In this document: piece by piece, positions 9,053 through 17,732 of the stretch
How positions within the stretch are numbered: the first letter of the stretch is position 1
Layout of the letters: each line of letters starts with the position of its first letter
Assembly (NCBI GenBank): GCA_021208885.1
Contig: JAJOJF010000012.1
Coordinates: forward strand, 44,067 to 108,066
DNA: 64,000 nucleotides
Source of the DNA: Burkholderiaceae bacterium
GTDB lineage: Bacteria; Pseudomonadota; Gammaproteobacteria; Burkholderiales; Burkholderiaceae_B
Reading direction: 5' to 3'
Position numbers and translations under genes: made by a program
Notes under the pieces: model-generated
Database searches by the model: none
What the model was told of the DNA's origin: nothing
Seen by the model: the letters and a program-made list of their open reading frames with translations, nothing else

Positions 9053-10303
9053 TTAACGAATCGCTTTGGCAAGCATGGCCTCGCATAGGACTTGCGCACC
9101 CGCACCGAGGTCTTCTGGTTTGGCATCTTCGATTTCGTTGTGGCTCACCCCGTCTTTGCAGGGCACAAAAATCATGGCAGTCGGTGCCACACTTGCCAAA
9201 TAGACAGCATCATGACCTGCGCCGGTAACAATATCCATATAACTGAACCCGCTTGATTTGGCGGCTTCTCGAACGGTATTCACCATCGCCGCATCGAACG
9301 GTGTTGGCGGGAAATAGGACACCTCCTTGACTTCAACAGACACGTTGTGCTCTTTTTGAATGCGGGCGCATGTGGCCATGAGTCGCTGATGCATATCAAG
9401 CAGGGCATCGGCATTTTCATGACGAATATCGACTGTGAAGGTTACCTTGCCGGGAATAACGTTGCGTGATGATGGGTGCACGGTAGCTGATCCAACCGTG
9501 CCGCGGCCATGCGGGGCGTGATCGAGTGCGTTTTGCACAACATCTTGCATGATGAAGGTGGAGGCATAAAGCGCATCCTGTCGAATTGGCATGGGGGTGG
9601 GGCCCGCATGCATCTCCATGCCAGTCACTGTGACATCGTACCAACGCAGACCAAGCGAGCCAGTCACAACGCCAATGACCTTTTTCTCGTGCTCCAAAAT
9701 CGGGCCTTGTTCGATGTGTGCCTCAAAATAGGCACCCACTGCACGTCCACCAACGGACTCTTTGCCATCGTAGCCGATTGCTTTTAATTCATCGCCGACG
9801 CGTTTACCATCCTTGTCGGTGGTGTTCAGAATATCTTCGAGTTTGAATTTGCCGACAAACGCGCCTGAGCCCATCATAACTGGGACAAATCGAGTGCCTT
9901 CTTCATTGGTCCAGATGGCAACCTCAATGGGCGCATCGGTCTGAATGTCATGGTCATTCAAAGTGCGCACAACCTCAAGTCCTGCTAGTACGCCGAAGCA
10001 GCCGTCAAATTTTCCGCCAGTCGGTTGAGTATCGATATGACTACCAGTCATCACAGGCGGCAGGCTGTTGTCTTTGCCGGCACGTCTACCAAAAATATTG
10101 CCGACCTTATCCACCGTGACAGTCATCCCCGCTTCTTTCATCCAACCAGTGACCAGATCGCGACCCTGACCATCGAGCTTTGTCAACGCCAGGCGGCAAT
10201 TACCCCCCTTGGGCGTTGCACCAATTTCTGCGAGATCCATAAGCGACTTGAAAAGTCGTTCAGACGAAACCTTGACTGGCAAATCGAGAAGGGCGCTGGA
10301 CAT
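9053..10303 (-). CDS. N-carbamoyl-L-amino acid hydrolase / allantoate amidohydrolase family (M20)
   Basis: The 416-residue protein is a bimetal Zn-dependent amidase of the hydantoinase/carbamoylase family. Visible metal-site motifs are G-S-H-I-D-T, G-G-K-F-D-G, T-N-E-E-G, A-H-I-E-Q-G-P and a late S-H-N-E; H-A-G-P-T-P-M and G-A-G-H-D-A are also family marks. Relatives hydrolyse N-carbamoyl amino acids, beta-ureidopropionate or allantoate, releasing ammonia. The gene diverges from a peptide-type ABC operon across a 756-nt region, and a sigma-54 promoter match lies 67 nt upstream of its start. A hydantoin-type racemase lies beyond the ABC genes. No hydantoinase or allantoinase gene is in the window, so the substrate stays open. 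Confidence 0.9.
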   Translation of the reverse strand: MSSALLDLPVKVSSERLFKSLMDLAEIGATPKGGNCRLALTKLDGQGRDLVTGWMKEAGMTVTVDKVGNIFGRRAGKDNSLPPVMTGSHIDTQPTGGKFDGCFGVLAGLEVVRTLNDHDIQTDAPIEVAIWTNEEGTRFVPVMMGSGAFVGKFKLEDILNTTDKDGKRVGDELKAIGYDGKESVGGRAVGAYFEAHIEQGPILEHEKKVIGVVTGSLGLRWYDVTVTGMEMHAGPTPMPIRQDALYASTFIMQDVVQNALDHAPHGRGTVGSATVHPSSRNVIPGKVTFTVDIRHENADALLDMHQRLMATCARIQKEHNVSVEVKEVSYFPPTPFDAAMVNTVREAAKSSGFSYMDIVTGAGHDAVYLASVAPTAMIFVPCKDGVSHNEIEDAKPEDLGAGAQVLCEAMLAKAIR

Positions 10304-10369
10304 TCTGACTCCGTTGATGTAATTGGGTTAGCGAAAAGCATTTGCTGGCTAACTTTCGTTCGTTAGCCC

Positions 10370-10385
10370 AGCAAGCGTCTTGCCT
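10370..10385 (-). promoter_or_regulatory. sigma-54 promoter candidate for the hydrolase gene
   Basis: On the minus strand AGGCAAGACGCTTGCT matches the consensus TGGCACG-N4-TTGCW at 10 of 12 fixed positions, with the invariant GG and GC correctly spaced. It would start transcription near 10359, about 55 nt before the ATG at 10303. Confidence 0.55.
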
Positions 10386-10715
10386 GTTAGCAAAAGTATG
10401 CATGCTTAAGTTGTGTTTTGTCGAGATGCCATGACAGATTGGTCCGATATACGACGGAACAAAAAATTGGGTTTTTAGACTTGAGGACATTCGTAACAAC
10501 CCATGTGTCCTTAATAAAGCTTGACTTACATGTGGAGTGACGATTTTCGGCTTGTTTGTGCTCTTGCACCTAGGGAAATCGCTATGCTGGATTTTTTCCT
10601 GCAATTACGGGCTTTTTAGGAAAATTGTATGCAATCTACTGACTAACCCTAGTACCAAAGTGTTGATCTTATGCGGTCTGTGTGCGAAATTTAAGTGGAC
10701 TTTTTTGGTGCGTAA

Positions 10716-10732
10716 TGCACCGATAAGGTGAG
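10716..10732. promoter_or_regulatory. NtrC-type enhancer candidate
   Basis: TGCACC-GATAA-GGTGAG matches the NtrC dyad TGCACC-N5-GGTGCA at 10 of 12 positions. A further GGTGC half-site at 10707-10711 precedes it. It lies roughly 200 nt upstream of the plus-strand sigma-54 match and about 350 nt upstream of the minus-strand one, within range for DNA looping. Confidence 0.5.
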
Positions 10733-10907
10733 CAATTGCTGGCGCACGCATCAGATTGGAATGAGGCGAGCCAAGTTTTGTCGGGTGCAATAAGAATGCA
10801 GCAAAAGCGCTATGCAGTGGATAGGAGGAGAAGCAAGCGGTTTTTTTGTACACCGCGTGTTTGGTTCGCGCCTGGTGTGGGCGCGGAGCAAAACGGTACG
10901 TTAAAGC

Positions 10908-10923
10908 TGGCATGCAACTTGCT
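10908..10923 (+). promoter_or_regulatory. sigma-54 promoter candidate for the ABC operon
   Basis: TGGCATGCAACTTGCT differs from TGGCACG-N4-TTGCT at one fixed base and has the exact GG/GC spacing. Predicted transcription start is near 10934, giving a leader of about 126 nt before the ATG at 11060. Confidence 0.65.
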
Positions 10924-11059
10924 GTCCGAAGGTGGTCGTCGTTGTAACCCTTGTCGCCTTGCTGGGACATTGTTGTGACGACTTTCGTAATGACTGCAGA
11001 CTGGCCTTTTTCGGTTTGCAAGCCATGATTGAGTCAACAACCTTGTGGTCGGAGAATGT

Positions 11060-12730
11060 ATGAAACAGTCCAAGTTCACTTCTAAATTTTTTACGCCATT
11101 TAAAACCGCAGCTGTTTGTGGCGCTTTGATGGTCGCATTCGGTGGCGCGGCTAGTGCAGAGCAGGTGCTGCGGATTGGAATGACCGCTGCAGATATCCCT
11201 CGCACCCTTGGGCAGCCCGATCAGGGGTTTGAGGGTAATCGATTTACTGGCATTCCGATGTATGACGCATTGACTCAGTGGGATTTGTCGAAGTACGACG
11301 AGGCGAGTGTGCTGTTGCCCGCATTGGCGACCTCATGGCAGGTTGACCCCAATGATCAGACCAAGTGGGTCTTCAAATTGCGTGATGACGTCAAGTTTCA
11401 CGACGGCTCACCCTTTAATGCGGATGCTGTTGTCTGGAACGTTCAAAAGGTTCTTGACAAAGAGGCACCGCACTTTGATGCCAGTCAGGTCGGTGTGACC
11501 GCCTCGCGTATGCCGACGCTACGTAGCGCCCGCAAAATCGATGACTACACGGTTGAATTGACCACGAGCGTGCCTGACGCTTTCTTGCCCATTAACTTGA
11601 CTAACCTCTTTATGGCATCGCCGGCCCATTGGCAGGCTAAGCTAAACGCCGTGCCGGCAAGCGTGACAGACCCTGCGGAGCGCGCAAAACAGGCATGGAT
11701 TGCGTTTGCTTCAGACGCTTCAGGTACTGGCCCGTTCAAGATGGACAAGTTCGTGCCTCGCGAGCGCCTGGAAGTTGTGAAAAACCCGAATTATTGGGAT
11801 CCAACCCGTACGGCCAAGCTTGATCGAGTCGTGATGTTGCCGATGCCGGAAGCCAATGCGCGCACGGCTGCTTTGTTGTCCGGCCAGGTTGACTGGATTG
11901 AGGCGCCAGCACCAGATGCTATTCCGCAAATTGAGGCGCGTGGCTTCAAGATCTACAGCAATCCACAGCCGCACGTTTGGCCGTGGCAGTTGTCGTTTGT
12001 CGAAGGTTCTCCCTGGCTCGACAAACGGGTGCGTCACGCAGCCAATCTTTGTGTTGACCGAGAGGGCTTAAAGACGTTGCTGGGTGGACAGATGGGGATT
12101 CCGAAAGGTACCGTTCCGCCTGGCCATCCATGGTGGGGCAATCCTTCGTTTGACATTCGATACGATCCTGAAGCCGCTAAAAAGCTGATGGAAGAAGCAG
12201 GGTATTCGGCTAACAAGCCCATGAAGACCAAGGTTCAGATTTCTGCATCGGGTTCTGGGCAAATGCAACCACTGCCGATGAACGAGTTCGTCCAGCAGTC
12301 GCTAAAGAACTGTCATTTTGATATTGAGTTCGATGTCGTGGAGTGGAACACACTGTTCACCAATTGGCGCAAAGGGGCTAAAGACCCATCGGCTAATGGT
12401 GCAACAGCGACTAACGTTAGTTTTGCTGCGATGGATCCATTCTTTGCGATGGTGCGCTTTACAAGTAGTGGCACAGTGCCGCCGACATCGAATAACTGGG
12501 GTTATTTCGTCTCACCTGAGTTTGATGAGCTCATCGCTACAGCGCGTACCTCATTTGATGACAAGGCGCGGGATGAGGCCTTGGGCAAATTGCATGCTCG
12601 GATAGTGGAAGAGGCGCCATTTGTCTGGATTGCACACGACACGGGCCCACGTGCCATGAGTCCGAAAGTTCAGGGGGTGGTTCAGCCCAAGAGCTGGTTC
12701 ATCGACATTGCGCCGATGTCGATGCAGTAA
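11060..12730 (+). CDS. ABC transporter solute-binding protein, peptide/opine type (SBP family 5)
   Basis: The protein is about 556 residues. A signal peptide ends near A-A-S-A (about residue 33), then a family 5 binding protein fold follows with the typical W-V-F-K-L-R-D-D-V-K-F-H-D-G segment and G-T-G-P-F-K. ATG 11060 is preferred over an in-frame GTG 15 nt upstream because GGAG lies 5 nt before it. It is the first gene of a five-gene ABC operon. A strong hairpin follows it. The ligand may be a peptide or ureido compound given the neighbouring carbamoylase and racemase; this is inference. Confidence 0.92.
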   Translation: MKQSKFTSKFFTPFKTAAVCGALMVAFGGAASAEQVLRIGMTAADIPRTLGQPDQGFEGNRFTGIPMYDALTQWDLSKYDEASVLLPALATSWQVDPNDQTKWVFKLRDDVKFHDGSPFNADAVVWNVQKVLDKEAPHFDASQVGVTASRMPTLRSARKIDDYTVELTTSVPDAFLPINLTNLFMASPAHWQAKLNAVPASVTDPAERAKQAWIAFASDASGTGPFKMDKFVPRERLEVVKNPNYWDPTRTAKLDRVVMLPMPEANARTAALLSGQVDWIEAPAPDAIPQIEARGFKIYSNPQPHVWPWQLSFVEGSPWLDKRVRHAANLCVDREGLKTLLGGQMGIPKGTVPPGHPWWGNPSFDIRYDPEAAKKLMEEAGYSANKPMKTKVQISASGSGQMQPLPMNEFVQQSLKNCHFDIEFDVVEWNTLFTNWRKGAKDPSANGATATNVSFAAMDPFFAMVRFTSSGTVPPTSNNWGYFVSPEFDELIATARTSFDDKARDEALGKLHARIVEEAPFVWIAHDTGPRAMSPKVQGVVQPKSWFIDIAPMSMQ

Positions 12731-12744
12731 GGCTTGATAGCCTT

Positions 12745-12775
12745 AAAAACAGGAGGGTTTGACCCTCCTGTTTTT
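12745..12775 (+). terminator. strong hairpin/partial terminator after the binding-protein gene
   Basis: A perfect 13-bp stem (AAAAACAGGAGGG with its complement) surrounds a TTTGA loop, and the right arm ends in five T. It sits between the binding-protein and permease genes of the same operon, so it most likely terminates part of the transcripts and protects the upstream mRNA. Confidence 0.8.
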
Positions 12776-12823
12776 AGAAGATGGCTTGTTTCTGCTTCAA
12801 ATCGGTGTCTCGAGGTTGCATGC

Positions 12824-13775
12824 ATGTTTAATTTCCTGGTCAAGCGTATTGTTTACACCATGCCTATCATGCTCGGTGTGGCGCTAGTGTGTTTTGGGTT
12901 GGTGCATATCGCGCCTGGTGATCCCCTGGTTTCGATTCTCCCGCCTGACGCCTCGGTTGATTTGCAAAATCAGTTGATGGAACTCTATGGCTTCAATAGG
13001 TCCTTGCCTGAGCAGTTTTTTTCATGGGTATTCAGGGCGTTGCAGGGTGATCTAGGCACGTCGATTGCGACGGCGCCCCGTAACTGAAGAGGTGCTAAAG
13101 GCTGTTGTCAATACGTTGCGTCTAGCGATGGTCGCAACCATTATCGGTTTCGTGTTTGGCTGTTTGTTTGGATTTGTTGCTGGATATTTCCAGAACTCCT
13201 GGGTAGACAAGGCAGCGTCTGCGACCTCAGTGCTCGGTGTTAGTGTGCCGCACTACTGGCTGGGTATGGTGCTGGTGATTATTTTCAGTGCAACTTTGAT
13301 GTGGTTGCCGCCAAGTGGTGCCGGGCCAGGTGGTTCAGGCGAATGGATCTGGGACTGGGAGCACATTAAGTTTCTGATTCTGCCGGCTGTCACCATGAGC
13401 GTAATTCCCATGGGCATCATTGCCCGTACCGTTCGGGCTTTGGTTGCGGAGATTCTTGCGCAGGAATTTATCGTTGGGCTGCGTGCCAAGGGCTTGACCG
13501 ATGTGGGAATTTTCTTGCACGTTGTTAAAAATGCAGCGCCGACTGCGCTGGCTGTGATGGGCTTGCAGCTTGGCTATCTGCTTGGCGGTTCTATCCTGAT
13601 CGAGACCGTGTTCTCTTGGCCTGGCACGGGATTTTTGTTGAATTCAGCGATTTTTCAGCGTGATTTACCGCTATTGCAGGGCACGATTCTTGTGTTGGCG
13701 ACTTTCTTCGTGGTGCTGAACTTGCTAGTCGATGTTATGCAGACTTTGCTGGATCCGCGCATTGCACGTGGCTAA
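12824..13775 (+). pseudogene. ABC peptide-type permease (DppB family), frameshifted
   Basis: Two adjoining frames together make one DppB-like permease. From ATG 12824 the first 87 residues (membrane segment, then G-D-P-L and G-D-L-G-T-S-I) run into a stop at 13085-13087. The continuation R-P-V-T-E-E-V-L and all later membrane segments, including the permease loop around L-R-A-K-G-L, lie in the next frame from about 13074 to 13775. The break is at GACGGCGCCCCG near 13070-13080; loss of one GC pair from a short GC repeat would explain it. Everything else is intact and the downstream genes look healthy, so this may be a sequencing error, a very recent mutation or, less likely, recoding. Functional status is therefore unclear. 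Confidence 0.85.
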
Positions 13776-13803
13776 TCGAATTGCATCAGAAAGGTAAACC
13801 ATC

Positions 13804-14703
13804 GTGAATATGTTGAATATCACCGTCGACAACAGCAAAGTTCCTAACATTCCGTTTGAGCGTTCTGCGGGTTATTGGGAAAACGTGGGGCGGCGTTTTA
13901 TGCGAGACCCTGTTGCCCTTGTCGCAGCTGCTGTTATTTTGTTTCTGTTGTTTTTAGCCATTTTTGGACAATGGATTGCACCTTACGACCCATACAAGGG
14001 GTCGATCATGACTCGTCTGAAGCCAATTGGTTTCGAAGGGCATCCACTTGGTACAGATGAGCTCGGGCGTGACATGTTGAGCCGCCTGATTGTGGGCGCA
14101 AAATTGTCCCTTTTCATGGGCATAACGCCAGTAATCATCGCCTTTGTTGTTGGATCAGGTATTGGCATTTTGGCTGGTTACAGCGGCGGTTGGGTCAACA
14201 GCGTGATCATGCGCACCATTGATGTTTTCTATGCATTTCCATCGGTGCTTCTGGCCATCGCCCTGTCAGGTGTGCTTGGTGCAGGTATTACCAATTCATT
14301 GATCTCGCTGACGATTGTGTTCATCCCCCCCATCGCGCGGGTCGCCGAAAGTGTGACGACTCAGATTCGGAGCCGTGATTTTGTGGAGGCGGCAAGAGCC
14401 TCTGGTGCTCATGCATGGACCATTGTTCGTGTGCATGTGCTTGGCAACGTATTGGGGCCAATTTTTGTTTATGCAACAAGCTTGATCGCAGTGTCGATGA
14501 TTCTGGCTTCAGGGCTGAGCTTTCTCGGCTTGGGAGTCAAGCCGCCTGAGCCAGAGTGGGGATTGATGCTTAATACGCTACGCACTGCCATTTATGTACA
14601 GCCGTGGATTGCCGCTTTGCCTGGTGTGATGATCTTTATTACTTCAATTGCATTCAACATGTTGTCCGATGGACTGCGCACGGCCATGGAGATCAAAGAC
14701 TGA
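13804..14703 (+). CDS. ABC transporter permease, DppC family
   Basis: The 299-residue protein has an N-terminal membrane anchor, the L-G-T-D-E-L-G-R-D segment usual in DppC/OppC, and the cytoplasmic E-A-A-R-A-S-G-A coupling loop near residue 195. GTG 13804 is taken as start, with AGGTA about 8 nt upstream; ATG 13810 is possible. The last base of its TGA is the first base of the next gene's ATG. It pairs with the frameshifted DppB-type permease. Confidence 0.92.
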   Translation: MNMLNITVDNSKVPNIPFERSAGYWENVGRRFMRDPVALVAAAVILFLLFLAIFGQWIAPYDPYKGSIMTRLKPIGFEGHPLGTDELGRDMLSRLIVGAKLSLFMGITPVIIAFVVGSGIGILAGYSGGWVNSVIMRTIDVFYAFPSVLLAIALSGVLGAGITNSLISLTIVFIPPIARVAESVTTQIRSRDFVEAARASGAHAWTIVRVHVLGNVLGPIFVYATSLIAVSMILASGLSFLGLGVKPPEPEWGLMLNTLRTAIYVQPWIAALPGVMIFITSIAFNMLSDGLRTAMEIKD

Positions 14704-15752
14704 TGACTACTGCCAATTCATATATAGATAGAGGCGGGCCCGCACAACCGCTTCTAAGTGTCAAAGGTTTGGTTAAACATTTTCCGCTTGGCAAGGATCT
14801 GATTGGGCGTAGCACGGGAGTGGTGCGTGCAGTTGACGGTGTTTCATTTGATGTTTTTAAAGGTGAGACATTGAGTGTCGTAGGTGAATCGGGTTGTGGC
14901 AAATCGACCACGGCTCGTTTGCTCATGAACTTGCTTGATCGAAACCAAGGTGACATTATCTTTGACGGCATGACCGTTGGTGGCGCTCAGTTACCTTTAA
15001 AGGAATTTCGACGCCAGGCCCAGATGGTGTTTCAGGACAGTTATGCATCTTTGAATCCACGCCTGACTATTGAGGACTCCATTGCATTTGCTCCGCAAGT
15101 GCACGGTGTACCCAAACGGGAGTCTATTGAACGCGCCCGTTCTCTGTTGGCCAAGGTAGGACTCGAGCCCAGACGGTTTGCCGAACGTTATCCGCATGAG
15201 CTTTCTGGCGGACAGCGTCAGCGGGTGAATATCGCGCGCGCGCTAGCACTGCAGCCCAGGCTAATTGTGCTCGATGAAGCAGTTTCTGCCCTTGATAAAT
15301 CCGTTGAAGCGCAGGTTCTGAACCTGCTGCTCGATTTGAAAGATGAGTTCGGCCTGACTTATGTATTCATCAGCCACGATTTGAACGTGGTTCGTTTTAT
15401 TTCCGACCGAGTCATGGTGATGTATCTTGGACAGGTAGTCGAAATCGGGGACAGTGAGACGTTGTTTGAGACGCCACGGCATCCCTATACTCAGGCGCTA
15501 TTGTCCTCGATTCCGTCGCTTGATCCTGATCACCGGACTGAGCGACCACCGTTATCGGGCGATCCACCTAATCCGATTAACCCGCCTAGCGGGTGTCGGT
15601 TCCACACCCGGTGTGCCAAAGCACAACCAGCCTGCTCGCAAGAGGTGCCGCAGTTGGTTCGTCAAGCCGATGGCCAGTCAGTGGCCTGTCTCATGTATGT
15701 TCCCAATAGCCAATATGATTCAAGCAAGCAGTCGGTGGAGGTCGCAGCATGA
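14703..15752 (+). CDS. ABC transporter ATP-binding protein, DppF/OppF type
   Basis: The 349-residue protein has Walker A G-E-S-G-C-G-K-S-T, signature L-S-G-G-Q-R-Q-R and Walker B L-I-V-L-D-E-A. The C-terminal oligopeptide-transporter extension carries cysteines (C-R-F-H-T-R-C-A-K-A). ATG 14703 shares a base with the stop of the DppC gene. It energises import together with the next ATPase; the pair is the usual two-ATPase arrangement of peptide-type importers. Confidence 0.93.
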   Translation: MTTANSYIDRGGPAQPLLSVKGLVKHFPLGKDLIGRSTGVVRAVDGVSFDVFKGETLSVVGESGCGKSTTARLLMNLLDRNQGDIIFDGMTVGGAQLPLKEFRRQAQMVFQDSYASLNPRLTIEDSIAFAPQVHGVPKRESIERARSLLAKVGLEPRRFAERYPHELSGGQRQRVNIARALALQPRLIVLDEAVSALDKSVEAQVLNLLLDLKDEFGLTYVFISHDLNVVRFISDRVMVMYLGQVVEIGDSETLFETPRHPYTQALLSSIPSLDPDHRTERPPLSGDPPNPINPPSGCRFHTRCAKAQPACSQEVPQLVRQADGQSVACLMYVPNSQYDSSKQSVEVAA

Positions 15753-16741
15753 CTGAAGTCGTTAGGGAAGTGGATGCTCTGGTCAAAATCCAGGATTTGT
15801 CTGTTACCTTTACTGCCGGTAAGAAGCCTGTGCGTGCCGTTGATGGCGTGAACCTGTCCGTTAAGTCGGGTGAAGTGATTGCCTTGATCGGGGAGTCAGG
15901 TTCGGGCAAGAGCGTGACTCTGCGCTCGATTCTGCGATTGCATCCGCCTAGGCGAACCATTATGAAGGGTCACATCGTGATCGATGGCCAAGATGTGCTG
16001 GAGATGTCGTCTGGACCACTAGCCGATTTCAGGGGCAGCAAAGTCTCCATGATTTTTCAGGAACCGCTTTTGGCGCTGGATCCTGTTTACACAGTCGGTG
16101 ACCAGATCATTGAAGCGATACGACGCCACGAGAGTGTGGATAAAGCCACTGCTCATTCGCGTGCACTCGAACTCTTTGAACTGGTCAAGATTCCCAGTCC
16201 CGAGCGACGTCTGGCCGCCTATCCACACGAGATGTCTGGTGGCATGCGCCAGCGTGCCATGATTTCGTTGGCGTTGGCTAGCCGACCCAAGCTTTTGCTG
16301 GCTGATGAGCCCACCACAGCACTTGATGCGACTGTACAGATCCAGATTTTGTTGCTCTTGCGTGAATTGCAGCGTGAGCTAGGGCTGTCGGTGATTTTTG
16401 TGACACATGATATTGGTGCGGCTGTTGAAGTCGCTGATCGTGTAGCAGTGATGTACGCCGGCAAAATCGTGGAAGAGGGGCCGGTGAGAACTTTGATCCG
16501 TGAGCCAGCTCATCCGTACACCAAGGCATTGCTTAGCAGTGTCGCTCATGGCGGTTTTGCTAAAGGAAGCAGACTGCAGACGATTGCAGGATCTCCGCCA
16601 GACCTGGCTAACTTGCCACCGGGTTGCTCATTTGCTGATCGGTGCTTGCAAGTAACCGAGGCCTGTCGTCAGGCCGTGCCCGAAGAAGTTTGGTTATCGG
16701 AGAACCATCGCGCCCGCTGTATTTTGCTTAAACCTGTTTAG
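15749..16741 (+). CDS. ABC transporter ATP-binding protein, DppD/OppD type
   Basis: The 330-residue protein has Walker A G-E-S-G-S-G-K-S-V, signature M-S-G-G-M-R-Q-R and Walker B L-L-L-A-D-E-P, the sequence variants typical of DppD. The Cys-containing C-terminal region (G-C-S-F-A-D-R-C) resembles the Fe-S-associated tail of DppD proteins. Its ATG overlaps the stop of the DppF-type gene by 4 nt. It is the last gene of the operon and converges with the racemase gene. Confidence 0.93.
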   Translation: MTEVVREVDALVKIQDLSVTFTAGKKPVRAVDGVNLSVKSGEVIALIGESGSGKSVTLRSILRLHPPRRTIMKGHIVIDGQDVLEMSSGPLADFRGSKVSMIFQEPLLALDPVYTVGDQIIEAIRRHESVDKATAHSRALELFELVKIPSPERRLAAYPHEMSGGMRQRAMISLALASRPKLLLADEPTTALDATVQIQILLLLRELQRELGLSVIFVTHDIGAAVEVADRVAVMYAGKIVEEGPVRTLIREPAHPYTKALLSSVAHGGFAKGSRLQTIAGSPPDLANLPPGCSFADRCLQVTEACRQAVPEEVWLSENHRARCILLKPV

Positions 16742-16778
16742 CTGTCCGTTTTGCAAGACCATTTTGTGTCTACCTAGG

Positions 16779-17486
16779 TCAGTTGATGGTGAGTTTGGCG
16801 GGTGGTGGTGGTGCGTAGCCGCCGTGACGTGATGTGCGTAAACCCACTCTAGCCATGGATTCGACGAGTGCTACAGCGCAGGCTACGCCGTCAAGCACCG
16901 GCATTTGGTATTTCTTGGCAAGTCCGCCCGCAAGGTCGGTCATCCCGGCGCAGCCGAGGACAATTGCCTCGGCACGGTCAATTTCAATGGCTTTTTGAAT
17001 TTCAGCCTCGATGCGTGCCAATGCATCGGGCTTGCCATGCTCTAGCTCGAGCACGGGAATATCTGAGGCTCTCACACTAACACATTGCCGCTCTAGACCG
17101 TAGCGTAGTAGATTGTGTTCAAGCGCTGGCACCGAACGCGATAGCGTGGTCACCACTGAAAAGCGGTTGGACAGCATAGCCGCCATCCGATAGCCGGCCT
17201 CGCCAATGCCAACTACGGGCTTATCGGTCAGGCACCGCGCAGCATCAAGCCCGGTGTCATCAAAGCAGGCGATAACCACGCCGTCGATGTCACGTTCTAA
17301 GCGGATTTGCTCCAACAAGCCGGCCAAACTCAGGGCTTCATCATAGTAGCCTTCAATGGAGACTGGCCCAAAACTGGAGGTTCTGGCGATGATTTGTGTT
17401 CCTGCAGCGACAACGCGCTTGGCAGCGACTGCAACTTTGTCGGTCATGGATTGTGTGGTGTTGGGATTGATGATCAGTATACGCAT
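16779..17486 (-). CDS. Asp/Glu/hydantoin racemase family protein
   Basis: The 235-residue protein begins M-R-I-L-I-I-N-P-N-T-T, the N-terminus of hydantoin and allantoin racemases. The two catalytic cysteines of the family are present in V-I-A-C-F-D-D (about residue 74) and L-G-C-A-G-M (about residue 178). With the carbamoylase-type hydrolase across the ABC operon it fits a hydantoin or ureide route in which D and L forms are interconverted before stereospecific hydrolysis. No hydantoinase is visible here. It diverges from ureD. Family certain, substrate uncertain. Confidence 0.9.
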   Translation of the reverse strand: MRILIINPNTTQSMTDKVAVAAKRVVAAGTQIIARTSSFGPVSIEGYYDEALSLAGLLEQIRLERDIDGVVIACFDDTGLDAARCLTDKPVVGIGEAGYRMAAMLSNRFSVVTTLSRSVPALEHNLLRYGLERQCVSVRASDIPVLELEHGKPDALARIEAEIQKAIEIDRAEAIVLGCAGMTDLAGGLAKKYQMPVLDGVACAVALVESMARVGLRTSRHGGYAPPPPAKLTIN

Positions 17487-17636
17487 GGTGATGTCACGGT
17501 TTAACTTCGGTGTTGGTGTGCAAATTTAACCACGCTTGGCATGGCGTGGGCCTTTAACTTGCTTGGGATTCAAACATAGCATTTGTTGCCCTAATTAGGT
17601 GCGTTTCTTAAAAAATGCACTAATTTGAAACTTTCG

Positions 17637-17653
17637 TGCACCCATTTGGCGGA
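17637..17653. promoter_or_regulatory. weak NtrC-like site upstream of ureD
   Basis: TGCACC-CATTT-GGCGGA keeps the full left half of the NtrC dyad and four of six bases of the right half. AGGTGCG and ATGCAC half-sites lie 20-40 nt further upstream. It would be centred about 64 nt before the predicted start site, close for an enhancer, so this is tentative. Confidence 0.35.
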
Positions 17654-17682
17654 TGAGAGTGGCAGGTATACGTAAACCGAAA

Positions 17683-17698
17683 TGGCACGGATCTTGCT
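17683..17698 (+). promoter_or_regulatory. sigma-54 promoter of the urease operon
   Basis: TGGCACGGATCTTGCT matches the -24/-12 consensus TGGCACG-N4-TTGCT at every fixed base. The predicted start is near 17709, about 24 nt before the GTG of ureD. It implies control by RpoN with a nitrogen regulator. Confidence 0.8.
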
Positions 17699-17732
17699 CA
17701 ATACGTAACACCAATAGATAACAGGATCAGCT

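Larger units (their letters stand above)
10304..11059. other. 756-nt divergent regulatory region without a convincing gene
   Basis: The short frames here look unlike protein and I find no known RNA. The region holds two divergent -24/-12 promoter matches (10370-10385 on minus, 10908-10923 on plus) and an NtrC-type dyad between them (10716-10732). It therefore reads as a shared control region for the hydrolase and the ABC transporter. Confidence 0.65.

Noticed and set aside
10537..10978. Small plus-strand proteins in the divergent region
   Set aside because: Composition is atypical, no ribosome sites, and they overlap the sigma-54 and NtrC-like elements.
13065..13775. A separate short permease gene starting at TTG 13065
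   Set aside because: Its first residues continue the upstream DppB-like sequence and it lacks the N-terminal membrane helix; a frameshift in one gene explains both parts.
17548..17563. Second sigma-54 match (GGGCCTTTAACTTGCT)
   Set aside because: Only the GGC and TTGCT parts fit; the perfect match at 17683 is far better.
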